Position numbers and translations under genes: made by a program. From Flavobacterium hiemivividum (lineage in GTDB: Bacteria; Bacteroidota; Bacteroidia; Flavobacteriales; Flavobacteriaceae): 64,000 bases of DNA. Location: the NCBI RefSeq assembly GCF_004349145.1, contig NZ_SMFO01000001.1:744001-808000 (forward strand). The letters are read 5' to 3'. Shown here piece by piece: positions 27,654 to 38,098 of this stretch (position 1 is the stretch's first letter; the number at the start of each line of letters is the position of its first letter). The notes below the pieces were generated by a model. The model did not search any database. It saw only the letters and a list, made by a program, of their open reading frames with translations, and was not told where the DNA came from.

Positions 27654-29140
27654 TTGAAACACTTTTAAAACAATTAATTCAGTTCGAAAAAAATACATTA
27701 ACAGCAGTATTTATTCAAATTTCACATCAAATTATTGATGCCATTCAGCGCGGTTATTTAACAAAAGGAACGGCTTTACCGGGAAGTAGATCGCTGAGTC
27801 AGTTATTACACATTCACAGGAACACTGTCGTCGCTGTTTACGACGAACTGGCCTCGCAAGGTTGGGTAGAAATCATACCAAACAAGGGAACGTTTGTAAT
27901 TGTCCCAGAACAAAAAACAGTCCCAATCAAAGCCATAACCTATCCTGAAAACCAGGCAAATAGATACATAGAAACAACAGGATTTGATTTTAAACCCTCC
28001 TTCCACTTGGCTTCCACTATTGAAACTAAAGAAACAAAATATAGTATAAACGATGGTCAACCCGATTTGAGATTGCATCCCACACATCAATTTTCTAAAT
28101 GGTATAGTGCCTCAATGAAACGAAAAACGGTACTGTCAAAATGGAATCAAACTTCAAATAGTTCCTATTCCGTTTATGAAAATCAACTGTGTAATTACTT
28201 AAATGCAACGCGTGGCTTTCATATTAAACCAAATAACTTAATCAGCACCAGAAGTACCGAAATGAGTTTATACATCGTTTCGCAGCTCCTATTACAACCT
28301 AAAGATCTTGTATTGGTAGGAAACTGGAGTAATTATGCAGCAAACATGATTTTTCAACAAGTTGGAGCAAGTATTCGAACTATTCCAATTGATAAAAATG
28401 GTTTAGACATAGATTACATCAGAAAAAATTATGTAAAAAAGTCAATTCGCTGCGTTTATGTTTGTACACATCGCCATTATCCAACTACCAATACGCTGAG
28501 TGCAAAACGAAGATTAGAGTTATTAGAATTGGCCAAAGAATATGAATTTGCCATAATTGAAGATGATTATGATTATGACTTTCAATTTGAAGGTTCAGCC
28601 ATGTTACCCATGGCGAGTTCTGATGCGAATGGAAATGTTATTTATTTGGGGAAACTAGGGCAATCTTTTTTTCCTAGTTTTCAAACCGGTTTTGTAGTCG
28701 CTCCAACTAATTTAATTATTGAAGCTAAAAACTACTTGCAGATGCTAGATAAGCAAGGTGATGTCATCCAAGAACAAATGTTATCGGAACTAATTTACGA
28801 AGGTGAAATTCATCGATTAATCAAGAAAAACATCATTAATTATAAGAAAAGAAGAGATTTTTTGTGCGTGATGCTAACACACTATTTTAAAGAAACGATA
28901 CAGTGGAAAAAACCAAGTGGTGGATTGGCGATTTGGCTAGAATTTGAACCCAAAATATCTTTAGTTCAATTAGCTGAGGAAGTCCTTAAAATTGATTTAT
29001 TACTTCCTAAAACTATTCTTTATCAGAATAAAAACACTTGTGCGATTCGTTTTGGTTTTGGTCGTTTAGATGAAGAAGAGATTGAAATTGTAATTAAAAA
29101 GTTGAAATTAGGGTATGATACTGTAGTGGGAAGAATATGA
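27641..29140 (+). CDS. MocR-family regulator with degenerate PLP site
   Basis: A 499-aa GntR-type winged-helix domain (about 10-85, with LPGSRSLSQLLHIHRNTVVAVYDELASQGW) fused to a fold-type-I aminotransferase domain. The aminotransferase Asp region is IIEDDYDYDF as in MocR proteins. At the Schiff-base lysine position of IYxGxxxKxxxPxxxxGF the sequence reads IYLGKLGQSFFPSFQTGF, so Q341 replaces Lys and Q348 replaces the phosphate-binding Arg. PLP binding in the usual way looks unlikely. It is divergent from the BtuB-like receptor with an 81-base gap and is probably its regulator, but this is inference. Confidence 0.88.
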   Translation: MNSPVETLLKQLIQFEKNTLTAVFIQISHQIIDAIQRGYLTKGTALPGSRSLSQLLHIHRNTVVAVYDELASQGWVEIIPNKGTFVIVPEQKTVPIKAITYPENQANRYIETTGFDFKPSFHLASTIETKETKYSINDGQPDLRLHPTHQFSKWYSASMKRKTVLSKWNQTSNSSYSVYENQLCNYLNATRGFHIKPNNLISTRSTEMSLYIVSQLLLQPKDLVLVGNWSNYAANMIFQQVGASIRTIPIDKNGLDIDYIRKNYVKKSIRCVYVCTHRHYPTTNTLSAKRRLELLELAKEYEFAIIEDDYDYDFQFEGSAMLPMASSDANGNVIYLGKLGQSFFPSFQTGFVVAPTNLIIEAKNYLQMLDKQGDVIQEQMLSELIYEGEIHRLIKKNIINYKKRRDFLCVMLTHYFKETIQWKKPSGGLAIWLEFEPKISLVQLAEEVLKIDLLLPKTILYQNKNTCAIRFGFGRLDEEEIEIVIKKLKLGYDTVVGRI

Positions 29141-29185
29141 ATTGGGGGGTTTGGGTTGAAATTGAAAAATGCGCCCGCCTTATAA

Positions 29186-29283
29186 GTTGAAGAAGTATTA
29201 ACATTCAAAATAGAAAAACCACCCCGCAAAAGCAGTTGAAGAAGTATTGACATTTAGCATAGAAAAACCACCCCACCCTACGG
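29186..29283. repeat. Two imperfect copies of a 49-bp tandem repeat
   Basis: Copies start at 29186 and 29235 (period 49). Both contain GTTGAAGAAGTATT, ACATT and ATAGAAAAACCACCCC. The second runs into CCCTCCAAAGGAGGGG (29289-29304), an inverted pair. Only two copies exist and they adjoin, so this is not a CRISPR. Beyond this repeat and the terminator at 29396 the 29141-29452 gap shows nothing. Confidence 0.75.
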
Positions 29284-29395
29284 GCAACCCTCCAAAGGAG
29301 GGGAATTTACTTCGGTGATTAGAATTGTGTTCGTGAAAATTTAGTATACAATTAGTAGTTCGGTTTATGGGGTCTATCGCAAGATTCTGGACACA

Positions 29396-29428
29396 AAAAA
29401 AGCCTAACGTTTCCGTTAGGCTTTCTTT
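29396..29428. terminator. Strong bidirectional terminator
   Basis: Arms AAAGCCTAACG (29399-29409) and CGTTAGGCTTT (29414-29424) are perfect over 11 bp with a 4-base loop. Runs of A on the left and T on the right allow use from both strands. It separates the convergent MocR-type gene and atpC. Confidence 0.88.
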
Positions 29429-29452
29429 TATTTTAAAATCGAAAGTATTATT

Positions 29453-29734
29453 TTAGTCAACTAAAACAATTACTTTATTGTCTTTCATTTCTAAGGTTCC
29501 AGATGCAATAGTTAGCGTGTAATTCTGGTCATTTACTTTTGTAAACAAAGCAGCAACTTCTTTACTAAATACTAAATTTGGAGCCGTAATAGTAATCGTT
29601 CCTTTATTAAGTAACGAAACTATGGGTGCGTGATTATTTAAAATTTGGAAACTTCCATCAACACCTGGTACAGATACTGCCGTTATTTCCCCTTTAAATA
29701 ATGATGCTTCCGGTGATACTATTTCTAAAATCAT
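29453..29734 (-). CDS. atpC: ATP synthase F1 subunit epsilon
   Basis: A 93-aa epsilon subunit, short form consisting of the beta-sandwich domain only. It begins MILEIVSPEASLFKGE and carries the family motif GVDGSFQILNNHAPIVSLL at residues 24-42. The C-terminal helical hairpin of other bacteria is absent, as is common in Bacteroidota. It connects the F1 head to the c-ring. It follows atpD by 76 bases. The other ATP synthase genes are not in the window. Confidence 0.94.
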   Translation of the reverse strand: MILEIVSPEASLFKGEITAVSVPGVDGSFQILNNHAPIVSLLNKGTITITAPNLVFSKEVAALFTKVNDQNYTLTIASGTLEMKDNKVIVLVD

Positions 29735-29810
29735 AATTTTTTGAGTTATGAACTATAAATTATGAGTTATAAGTTTACTAAAAAACTCATAACTCATAAC
29801 TCATAACTTA
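29735..29810. repeat. Heptamer repeats in the atpD-atpC spacer
   Basis: ACTCATA-type heptamers (at least three in tandem near 29786-29806) are preceded by the inverted word (TATGAGTTATAAG, 29761-29773), so the spacer can form a stem-loop. The same heptamer occurs in the sufC-sufD spacer. Confidence 0.75.
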
Positions 29811-31325
<1,515 letters not shown>

Positions 31326-31406
31326 TTATGTGTTTATTAAATAGCTATTTAGGTTTATGAATTAGTATCAACCGAAATGTATCGATTACATGCTTTTTTC
31401 AGTTTG

Positions 31407-31436
31407 CAAAGATAATTTTTTAAAATAAAAAATCAA
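31407..31436 (-). promoter_or_regulatory. Promoter of atpD-atpC
   Basis: On the minus strand a TTG (31436-31434) is followed after 19 bases by TATCTTTG (31414-31407), a full match to the TTG / TAnnTTTG pattern. The predicted leader is about 78 bases. Confidence 0.75.
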
Positions 31437-31504
31437 TAATTTTTTATATAAAAAACAGTAAAAAATAAAAAGGTGTTTAAAAATGTAAAAATACCCCAAT
31501 AAAG

Positions 31505-31548
31505 CGGCAAAAAAACAAAAACCATTCGACTTTCGACGAATGGCTTCT
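31505..31548 (-). terminator. Terminator after the SGNH-hydrolase gene
   Basis: Arms CCATTCG (31522-31528) and CGAATGG (31537-31543). On the minus strand a T-run follows. It closes the receptor/hydrolase operon. Confidence 0.75.
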
Positions 31549-31573
31549 CATATCTTAAACAAACAACTTTAAA

Positions 31574-33100
31574 TTAAAGTGATTTTGGAAACAAGATACG
31601 ATAATCACCTAAATTAACTCCTTTTAGATTTGAACCGTAAGTCATATTAATTGCTTCAACAAATTTGTTTGCAATCATTGCATAACCTCTTGGAGAAGGA
31701 TGTACCCCATCTGTTGAGAATCCACCACCTGTAATAAAAGCGCCTGTTACACTAAATCCATTTGCCGAAAATCCACCGCCAGCAACTAAGGTCATTAAAG
31801 CATTAGCATCAACAAAAGCCAATCCTTTTGCTGTTGCAACGGCTTTAATTTTTGCATTGTAAGCATCCGTCGCTGTTTTTACCAAAGCTACTTCACTGGC
31901 TGTTAAAGTTGCTTTGTCCTCCATAGGAAATGTTATCCCAATAGTACTATTATTAGCTGGATATCCTGGTTGAGCTGCCCCTATTGAACCGCCTGCGGTT
32001 AATAATATATAATCTCTTGTTGCTGGCGCATTACTAGCATGGCGCGCTTTCCCATAAAGAGTCCCTAAAAAACTAGCTGTTGCTAACGGATAATTAAACG
32101 GAGCTCCTTGAAAAGCGGTAGTAAATAAGGCCGTAGCATCATAAGCTAACATTTCATCAGCAATTAAAAGTGGATTTGTAGAACTTGCTGTTAGTGTTTG
32201 AAAACGAGCAGGCTGTGAGGCCATGGCTAAAATACTGTTCATTGCTCCAAATAGCGGATTCAATTGCGCTACCTGCGTTGCGTTTAATGGAACTGGATTT
32301 GTCGCGATGAACGTAAAAAAAGGTACTGTATTTACATAAGGAATATTTGCCACAACTCCTTTCGCTCCTCCAGAAGTTAGAGTATTTACTAAAGCATCGT
32401 ATGTAGCATCAAAACCAGCTCCTGCAGGACCTGCCGAAGGCGTGATTGGATTTGTCCCATCTCCACCTGTTGTTGCATACCCCAAAACATCATTGTTTCC
32501 TATCCAAAGAGAGAAGAATGTTGGTGTTTGAGACATCGCATATGCCACCACAGAAGTCGTAGCATTTGGAGCAAAGCGAACATAATATGGATTAGCAGTT
32601 CCAAGAGAAAGACCTGCTGCACTACCGTAGCTTGGCGATAACAAATGAAAACTTTTAGCCCCTGGCACACCACAGTTATTGTAAGGACCTCCTGAAACTA
32701 TAGAGGTTAATATCTCTGTTGAAGGAGTTCCCACAACTGCCACTGGAGCTACACCACCTGTCGAAGCTAACCTAGGAAAACCCATTACAGTACCGTTAAT
32801 TTTAAATCCTCCAACATTGTCTGCCATAAAGGGAATTTTAAAAGTTCCACCACCAACTTCAGCAAATTGTTGCGCCATTATATTAGTGTACGATACTTTT
32901 TGACCTTCAATAAACAAGGCATTGTCAGAATAACCTGCTGTTAAAGAGTTTCCTAATGAAACAAATTTTGAAAAATCTGCAGTCCCAGCCGTCAAAGGCA
33001 ATCCGTCAGATGAATTTGCATCTACAACTACGGCATCATCATTATTACATGCTACAAAGCTTAAGGAAACCAGTAGTAGCCATTTGAAATTTTTTATCAT
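31574..33100 (-). CDS. SGNH/GDSL-family hydrolase lipoprotein
   Basis: A 508-aa protein with a lipoprotein signal (SFVACNN, Cys near residue 18). The nucleophile block reads FVSLGNSLTAG near residues 46-56, so the GDSL motif is GNSL. Block III is WIGNND and block V is DGVHPSPRGYAMIA with the catalytic Asp and His. It is an esterase or lipase of unknown substrate anchored in the outer membrane. It starts 29 bases after the TonB receptor gene on the same strand, an arrangement suggesting that the two act on one substrate. Confidence 0.88.
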   Translation of the reverse strand: MIKNFKWLLLVSLSFVACNNDDAVVVDANSSDGLPLTAGTADFSKFVSLGNSLTAGYSDNALFIEGQKVSYTNIMAQQFAEVGGGTFKIPFMADNVGGFKINGTVMGFPRLASTGGVAPVAVVGTPSTEILTSIVSGGPYNNCGVPGAKSFHLLSPSYGSAAGLSLGTANPYYVRFAPNATTSVVAYAMSQTPTFFSLWIGNNDVLGYATTGGDGTNPITPSAGPAGAGFDATYDALVNTLTSGGAKGVVANIPYVNTVPFFTFIATNPVPLNATQVAQLNPLFGAMNSILAMASQPARFQTLTASSTNPLLIADEMLAYDATALFTTAFQGAPFNYPLATASFLGTLYGKARHASNAPATRDYILLTAGGSIGAAQPGYPANNSTIGITFPMEDKATLTASEVALVKTATDAYNAKIKAVATAKGLAFVDANALMTLVAGGGFSANGFSVTGAFITGGGFSTDGVHPSPRGYAMIANKFVEAINMTYGSNLKGVNLGDYRILFPKSL

Positions 33101-33129
33101 GGTTATGTGTTTTTTAATTTTTGTAAGAA

Positions 33130-35937
33130 TTACGGGTTAAGCGTCCAAGAAGCAAAATATTGTTGCCCAATTAGTCCAGCACCTAAAACTTGTGCATACT
33201 CTTTTCCACCAAGATTTGAAGCTCCTATTTTAAGAGTTGATTTTAATTTAGGAATATTGTAATTGATTTGAGCATCGATTACCGTAGCAGCATCAATCAT
33301 ACCGTCTACCATTGTTGATTGCCATAAATATTCACTGTTCCATCTTCCACTAATATTAAAACCAAAGTTTTCAAATAATTTTTCGTTTCCAAATGATGCT
33401 TTAACTCTATGTTTTGGTGTATTAAATCCAGCTTCAAAACTAGGATCTTTCGCTTGGTCGAATTTAAATTCAGCATAGTTATAATTTGCTCCTACTTCAA
33501 AATCCTTGTATACTTTTCGAGACAAGCCAATACCTAAACCTAAAGATTTAATCTCCAATTCTGTATTAGTGTACAATTGAAAAGTTCTTGTGTTACCGTT
33601 TTGTATAGCGTGTAAAGCTTTTTGACCCTCTGGATTTGTTAATCCACCTCCATCTAAAGCATCTCCATATAAAGGTGTAACAACGTTTAAATTACCAATA
33701 AAGTTATTGTAGATATTGTAGTAACCATTGATATCGATCGATGTTTTATTTATAAATGATCTGTATCCAAGTTCAAAAGCTTTCACTTCTTCCGGCTTTA
33801 CAAGATTAGCATTTGTTTTCTTTAATAATGCAGGATTTCCAGCTGCAGCAAAAGCGATAACCGAAGAAGCGAGGTAAGAATTATTATAAGCGTTTGTACC
33901 ATTAATAGTAACCGAAGTACCATTTGCAAATCCCTGACCTACAGTTGTAGCGATTGGTAATGTTTCAGTATATCGGGTCAAGTTATCTGGCGCTGACCCT
34001 AATAAAATAGCACTTCCTACATTAAATCCTATGTATTGATCTTGAGTAGATGGATTTCTAAAACCGGTTTGAAACGAAGTTCTAAAGTTATGTCTCCTAC
34101 TTTCACCACCTGAATACACGAAAGATACTCTTGGCGAGATATTACCATCAAAATTTTGTGATTTATCATAACGTACAGATCCTGTAAATTTCAAACGATC
34201 ATCAATAAATTTTTTTGTTAGCTGAGTGTAAGCACCATAGTCGTTATATAATATTGGTCCATCAGCGTCAGTATAAATTCGACCACTAGAGTTTAATTGA
34301 TATTGTCTGTACGATCCACCCACTTGGATTTCGGCAAAATCAATAAGATGTTTAAAGTTGTAATTAGCATCTGAGTGGTAAATTTTAGAGTTATCCACTA
34401 GTTTAGAGCCCGTCAAAACACTTGCTTCATTCGTTACTTTATTGAATGCTGTTTTAAATTCTGGCGTACCTGGAAGAAATCTCCCTTGATCAGCTGTTTG
34501 CCTCGCTATTAAATGGGAATTTTCAGGAGTCGCGCCAGCTAATGCCGTTTGAACGTAAGCTCCCGCATATTGACCAAACCAAGTTTTATCGTCTTTCCAC
34601 TCTCTATTAATGTTGATACCTGTAAACAACATGTCATAAGATTGCCCTCCATCTTCTGTGGTAGTGTAACCTCTTAAGAAAAAGTTTTTACCTTTTACCT
34701 CAATTTTATGCTGTTGCATAAAAAAATTATTTAGATAATACCTGTTAGCTCCTTGATAAACTGCATTTCCAAAACCAAATTTACTTTGGAAAATAACCTC
34801 CACATTTTCATTTCCAAAAGGTCTATAATGAACTGAGAAATCAATTTTTGTATTGGTTGCCTTATTATCCGTCAAGTCAACTTCATTATAACCAGTTCTA
34901 CTTATATTATAGCTAGGTAATAAATTCACTGCCGACGCCGGAATTAAACCTAATACCGCTAATGATTGACCAACGCCTTTTAAGTTAGTACTAACCTCAT
35001 CACCATAAACATTTACTCCATCATAATTATGATGACTTCTATCTCTACCTTCAATTGTTCTATCATCATAATTAGTAGCATACCAATCAGTTGCTTTCAT
35101 GTAAGTGAAGTTAGCTTTAGCCGCAAGTTTAGGGCTAAAAGCATGTGCCATACGAATACCATAATCAACATAATCATTAGTACCTGCAGCCTTTTGAGTT
35201 GTTTGCCCAAATTTTGCATAAGCGGTAATTCCAGGACTTGTAAATGGACTTTTACTTGTCATAAACAAAATCCCGTTAAAAGCGTTCGCACCATATAATG
35301 CAGATGAAGCACCAGGTAACAACTCCACACTTTGAACATCAATTTCAGAAACACCTATTAAGTTTCCAAGTACAAAGTTTAGTAAAGGAGAGGAATTATC
35401 CATTCCGTCAACTAACTGCATGAAACGAGTATTAGCTACAGTTGCAAAACCACGAGTATTTATAGATTTAAATGACATACTACTAGTATTCATTTGTACT
35501 TCTTTTAAATTCTCTAGACCGTCATAAAAGGTAGGCGAAGCTGATTTCTTTATTTCAGCAGTACCCATTCTCTCAATCGTAACTGGAGATTCTAAAACTC
35601 TTTCAGGAGTTCTTGAAGCTGATACTACAATCTCATTTAGTAAGTTCGACTCATCTTTTAGAACAACATTTACCTTTTGATTATTTGAAGTGATCGTTAC
35701 TTTAACCGAAACAAACCCTACACTTGAAATCTCAATAACATAAGGCAGTTTACTCGAAGCTGTTAAATTAAATTTTCCATCATTATCAGTAACTGTGCCA
35801 GCGGCACCTCCAATGACTTTAATGTTAGCTCCAAAAACTGGTTGGTTGTCACTATCAGTAACGGCACCTGAAATTGAAGTCTGAGCAAAACTTATGCTAC
35901 AAAAAAACAATGACAAAAAAAGAAAATACATTTTCAT
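33130..35937 (-). CDS. TonB-dependent receptor with CarboxypepD_reg-like domain
   Basis: A 935-aa receptor with a signal peptide ending SFAQ near residue 19. Residues about 20-95 form the CarboxypepD_reg-like domain (GAVTDSDNQPVFGANIKV, GTVTDNDGKFNL). The TonB box region is EIVVSAS. The plug holds INTRGFATVANTRFMQLVDG and VELLPGASSALYGANAFNGIL. The barrel ends with an aromatic-rich C-terminus. No SusD partner gene is adjacent, but the SGNH-hydrolase gene follows after 29 bases. It imports an unknown substrate, perhaps a lipid ester. Confidence 0.93.
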   Translation of the reverse strand: MKMYFLFLSLFFCSISFAQTSISGAVTDSDNQPVFGANIKVIGGAAGTVTDNDGKFNLTASSKLPYVIEISSVGFVSVKVTITSNNQKVNVVLKDESNLLNEIVVSASRTPERVLESPVTIERMGTAEIKKSASPTFYDGLENLKEVQMNTSSMSFKSINTRGFATVANTRFMQLVDGMDNSSPLLNFVLGNLIGVSEIDVQSVELLPGASSALYGANAFNGILFMTSKSPFTSPGITAYAKFGQTTQKAAGTNDYVDYGIRMAHAFSPKLAAKANFTYMKATDWYATNYDDRTIEGRDRSHHNYDGVNVYGDEVSTNLKGVGQSLAVLGLIPASAVNLLPSYNISRTGYNEVDLTDNKATNTKIDFSVHYRPFGNENVEVIFQSKFGFGNAVYQGANRYYLNNFFMQQHKIEVKGKNFFLRGYTTTEDGGQSYDMLFTGININREWKDDKTWFGQYAGAYVQTALAGATPENSHLIARQTADQGRFLPGTPEFKTAFNKVTNEASVLTGSKLVDNSKIYHSDANYNFKHLIDFAEIQVGGSYRQYQLNSSGRIYTDADGPILYNDYGAYTQLTKKFIDDRLKFTGSVRYDKSQNFDGNISPRVSFVYSGGESRRHNFRTSFQTGFRNPSTQDQYIGFNVGSAILLGSAPDNLTRYTETLPIATTVGQGFANGTSVTINGTNAYNNSYLASSVIAFAAAGNPALLKKTNANLVKPEEVKAFELGYRSFINKTSIDINGYYNIYNNFIGNLNVVTPLYGDALDGGGLTNPEGQKALHAIQNGNTRTFQLYTNTELEIKSLGLGIGLSRKVYKDFEVGANYNYAEFKFDQAKDPSFEAGFNTPKHRVKASFGNEKLFENFGFNISGRWNSEYLWQSTMVDGMIDAATVIDAQINYNIPKLKSTLKIGASNLGGKEYAQVLGAGLIGQQYFASWTLNP

Positions 35938-36179
35938 TTGGCTAGATTTTATTGATTTAGATCACCAAAGTACAATTAATTTTAATATTATTAAAAAAAC
36001 GTTAAAAATATTTCATTATTGTTATCTTTTTAATTCTATTTTAACATATTCAATATTATAATATTATAAATTATATTTAATATTTTGGTCGAAAATCATA
36101 AAAATACTATGCATACATATAATTTAAGTTAAAATAATGCATTTATCATAAAAGTATTGTGTTCAAAAAATTTTGAGCA

Positions 36180-36214
36180 AAAAAAAATGCAAGATTTACA
36201 TCTTGCATTTTTTT
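36180..36214 (-). terminator. Terminator after glmS
   Basis: Arms AATGCAAGAT (36186-36195) and ATCTTGCATT (36200-36209) with a 4-base loop, flanked by A- and T-runs. The preceding stretch 35938-36179 is very AT-rich and holds the receptor promoter region, but no exact TAnnTTTG box. Confidence 0.88.
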
Positions 36215-36234
36215 AACTTAATATATTTAATTTC

Positions 36235-38082
36235 TTATTCCACTGTTACTGATTTCGCCAAATTCCTTGGTTGATCAACATTACATTCTCTCATCACTGC
36301 TATATGGTATGATAAAAGTTGCAATGGTATTGTCGTGATTAATGGCGACAAAGCATCTGAAGTTTCAGGAATCTCTATCACATAGTCTGCTAATTCTCTT
36401 ACTTGAGTATCGCCTTTTGTTACAACAGCAATAATTCTTCCGCTTCTAGATTTAATTTCCTGTATATTACTTACAATTTTATCATAATGTCCTTGTATTG
36501 GAGCAATTACGATAACTGGCATTTGATCATCAATCAAAGCAATTGGTCCGTGTTTCATTTCTGCAGCAGGATAACCCTCAGCATGAATGTACGATATTTC
36601 TTTTAGTTTTAATGCTCCCTCTAATGCTACTGGAAAATTATAACCACGTCCTAAATACAAACAATTAGGTGCATCTTTAAATTCAGCCGCAATTTCTTTT
36701 GCACGATCATTAGTTTTCAACGCCTCTTTTACTTTCTCAGGAATCAATTCTAATTCTTGCAAATACCTGTTAAAATCAGAATGAGACAATGTCCCTTTAG
36801 CTTTTGCTAAACGCAAAGCAATCATCGTCAAAACTGTAATTTGCGTTGTAAACGCTTTAGTAGACGCAACTCCAATTTCTGGACCAGCATGTGTATAAGC
36901 ACCAGCATGAGTCTCTCTTGAAATGGAAGAGCCTACAACATTACAAACTCCAAAAACAAAAGCTCCGTTTTCTTTTGCTAATTTAATAGCTGCCATTGTA
37001 TCAGCTGTTTCTCCAGATTGAGAAATTGCAATTACCACATCTTTACTATTAATGATAGGGTTTCTATATCTAAATTCTGAAGCATATTCTACTTCTACAG
37101 ATATTCTCGCGAACTCTTCAAAAATATATTCAGCCACTAATCCAGCGTGCCATGATGTACCGCAAGCCACGATAATAATTCGGTCTGCATTTAAGAATTT
37201 TTCTAAATTATCCTCCACACCGGCCATCTGAATAATTCCTTCATTAGGATGTAAACGACCTCTGTAAGTATCTTTTATTACATTAGGCTGCTCGTATATC
37301 TCTTTTAACATAAAATGATCGTAACCCCCTTTTTCAATTTGCTCCAAATTCATTTGAAGCTCCTGAATATAAGGATCAACCAAAGAGTCATCTTGGATTT
37401 TTCTTACTTTCATTTTTTTATGCAATCTAATGTTAGCCATCTCACCGTCCTCTAAATATACCGCATTAGAAGTATATTCTATAAACGGAGAAGCATCAGA
37501 AGCAATAAAATATTCCCCTTCTCCAATTCCAATTGCAAGCGGACTACCTAAACGAGCCGCTACAATTTCATCAGGATTTTTTTTATCAAAAACAGCAATC
37601 GCATATGCACCTACCACTTGATTAAGTGCTATTTGAACTGCTTTTCCTAATTTTATATTTTCGTTCTTTTGTACTTCTTCGATAAGATTAACAAGTACTT
37701 CAGTATCTGTATCTGAATGAAAAACGTAACCTCTTTTTATCAATTCTACCTTTAACGGAGCATAATTCTCAATAATCCCATTGTGAATGATTACTAAATC
37801 TCCAGAATTAGATAAATGTGGATGTGAATTTACATCATTAGGCACACCATGTGTTGCCCAACGTGTATGACCAATTCCTATTGTTCCATTAGTTGTAATC
37901 TCTTTTGAAGCTCTTTCCTCAAGATCCACAACCTTTCCTTTTGTCTTACACAATTTAACAGCTTCGCCGTCATATATCATAACTCCAGCGCTATCATACC
38001 CCCTATATTCAAGCCTTTTTAATCCTTTTATTACAATAGGATAAGCCTCTCTGTAACCAATATATCCAACAATTCCACACAT
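36235..38082 (-). CDS. glmS: Glutamine-fructose-6-phosphate transaminase (isomerising)
   Basis: A 615-aa enzyme. Met1 is followed by Cys2 (CGIVGYIG), the N-terminal nucleophile of the glutaminase domain (about 1-240). Two SIS domains follow with GTSWHAG and SQSGETADT. The C-terminus NLAKSVTVE is the family tail. It makes glucosamine-6-phosphate for peptidoglycan and LPS. It is the last gene of a minus-strand operon after the glgA-like and DUF4270 genes, 16 bases downstream. Confidence 0.98.
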   Translation of the reverse strand: MCGIVGYIGYREAYPIVIKGLKRLEYRGYDSAGVMIYDGEAVKLCKTKGKVVDLEERASKEITTNGTIGIGHTRWATHGVPNDVNSHPHLSNSGDLVIIHNGIIENYAPLKVELIKRGYVFHSDTDTEVLVNLIEEVQKNENIKLGKAVQIALNQVVGAYAIAVFDKKNPDEIVAARLGSPLAIGIGEGEYFIASDASPFIEYTSNAVYLEDGEMANIRLHKKMKVRKIQDDSLVDPYIQELQMNLEQIEKGGYDHFMLKEIYEQPNVIKDTYRGRLHPNEGIIQMAGVEDNLEKFLNADRIIIVACGTSWHAGLVAEYIFEEFARISVEVEYASEFRYRNPIINSKDVVIAISQSGETADTMAAIKLAKENGAFVFGVCNVVGSSISRETHAGAYTHAGPEIGVASTKAFTTQITVLTMIALRLAKAKGTLSHSDFNRYLQELELIPEKVKEALKTNDRAKEIAAEFKDAPNCLYLGRGYNFPVALEGALKLKEISYIHAEGYPAAEMKHGPIALIDDQMPVIVIAPIQGHYDKIVSNIQEIKSRSGRIIAVVTKGDTQVRELADYVIEIPETSDALSPLITTIPLQLLSYHIAVMRECNVDQPRNLAKSVTVE

Positions 38083-38098
38083 ATAATTTCTAGTTTAT

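Noticed and set aside
29186..29283. CRISPR-like repeat
   Set aside because: Only two adjoining copies, no spacers, no cas genes.
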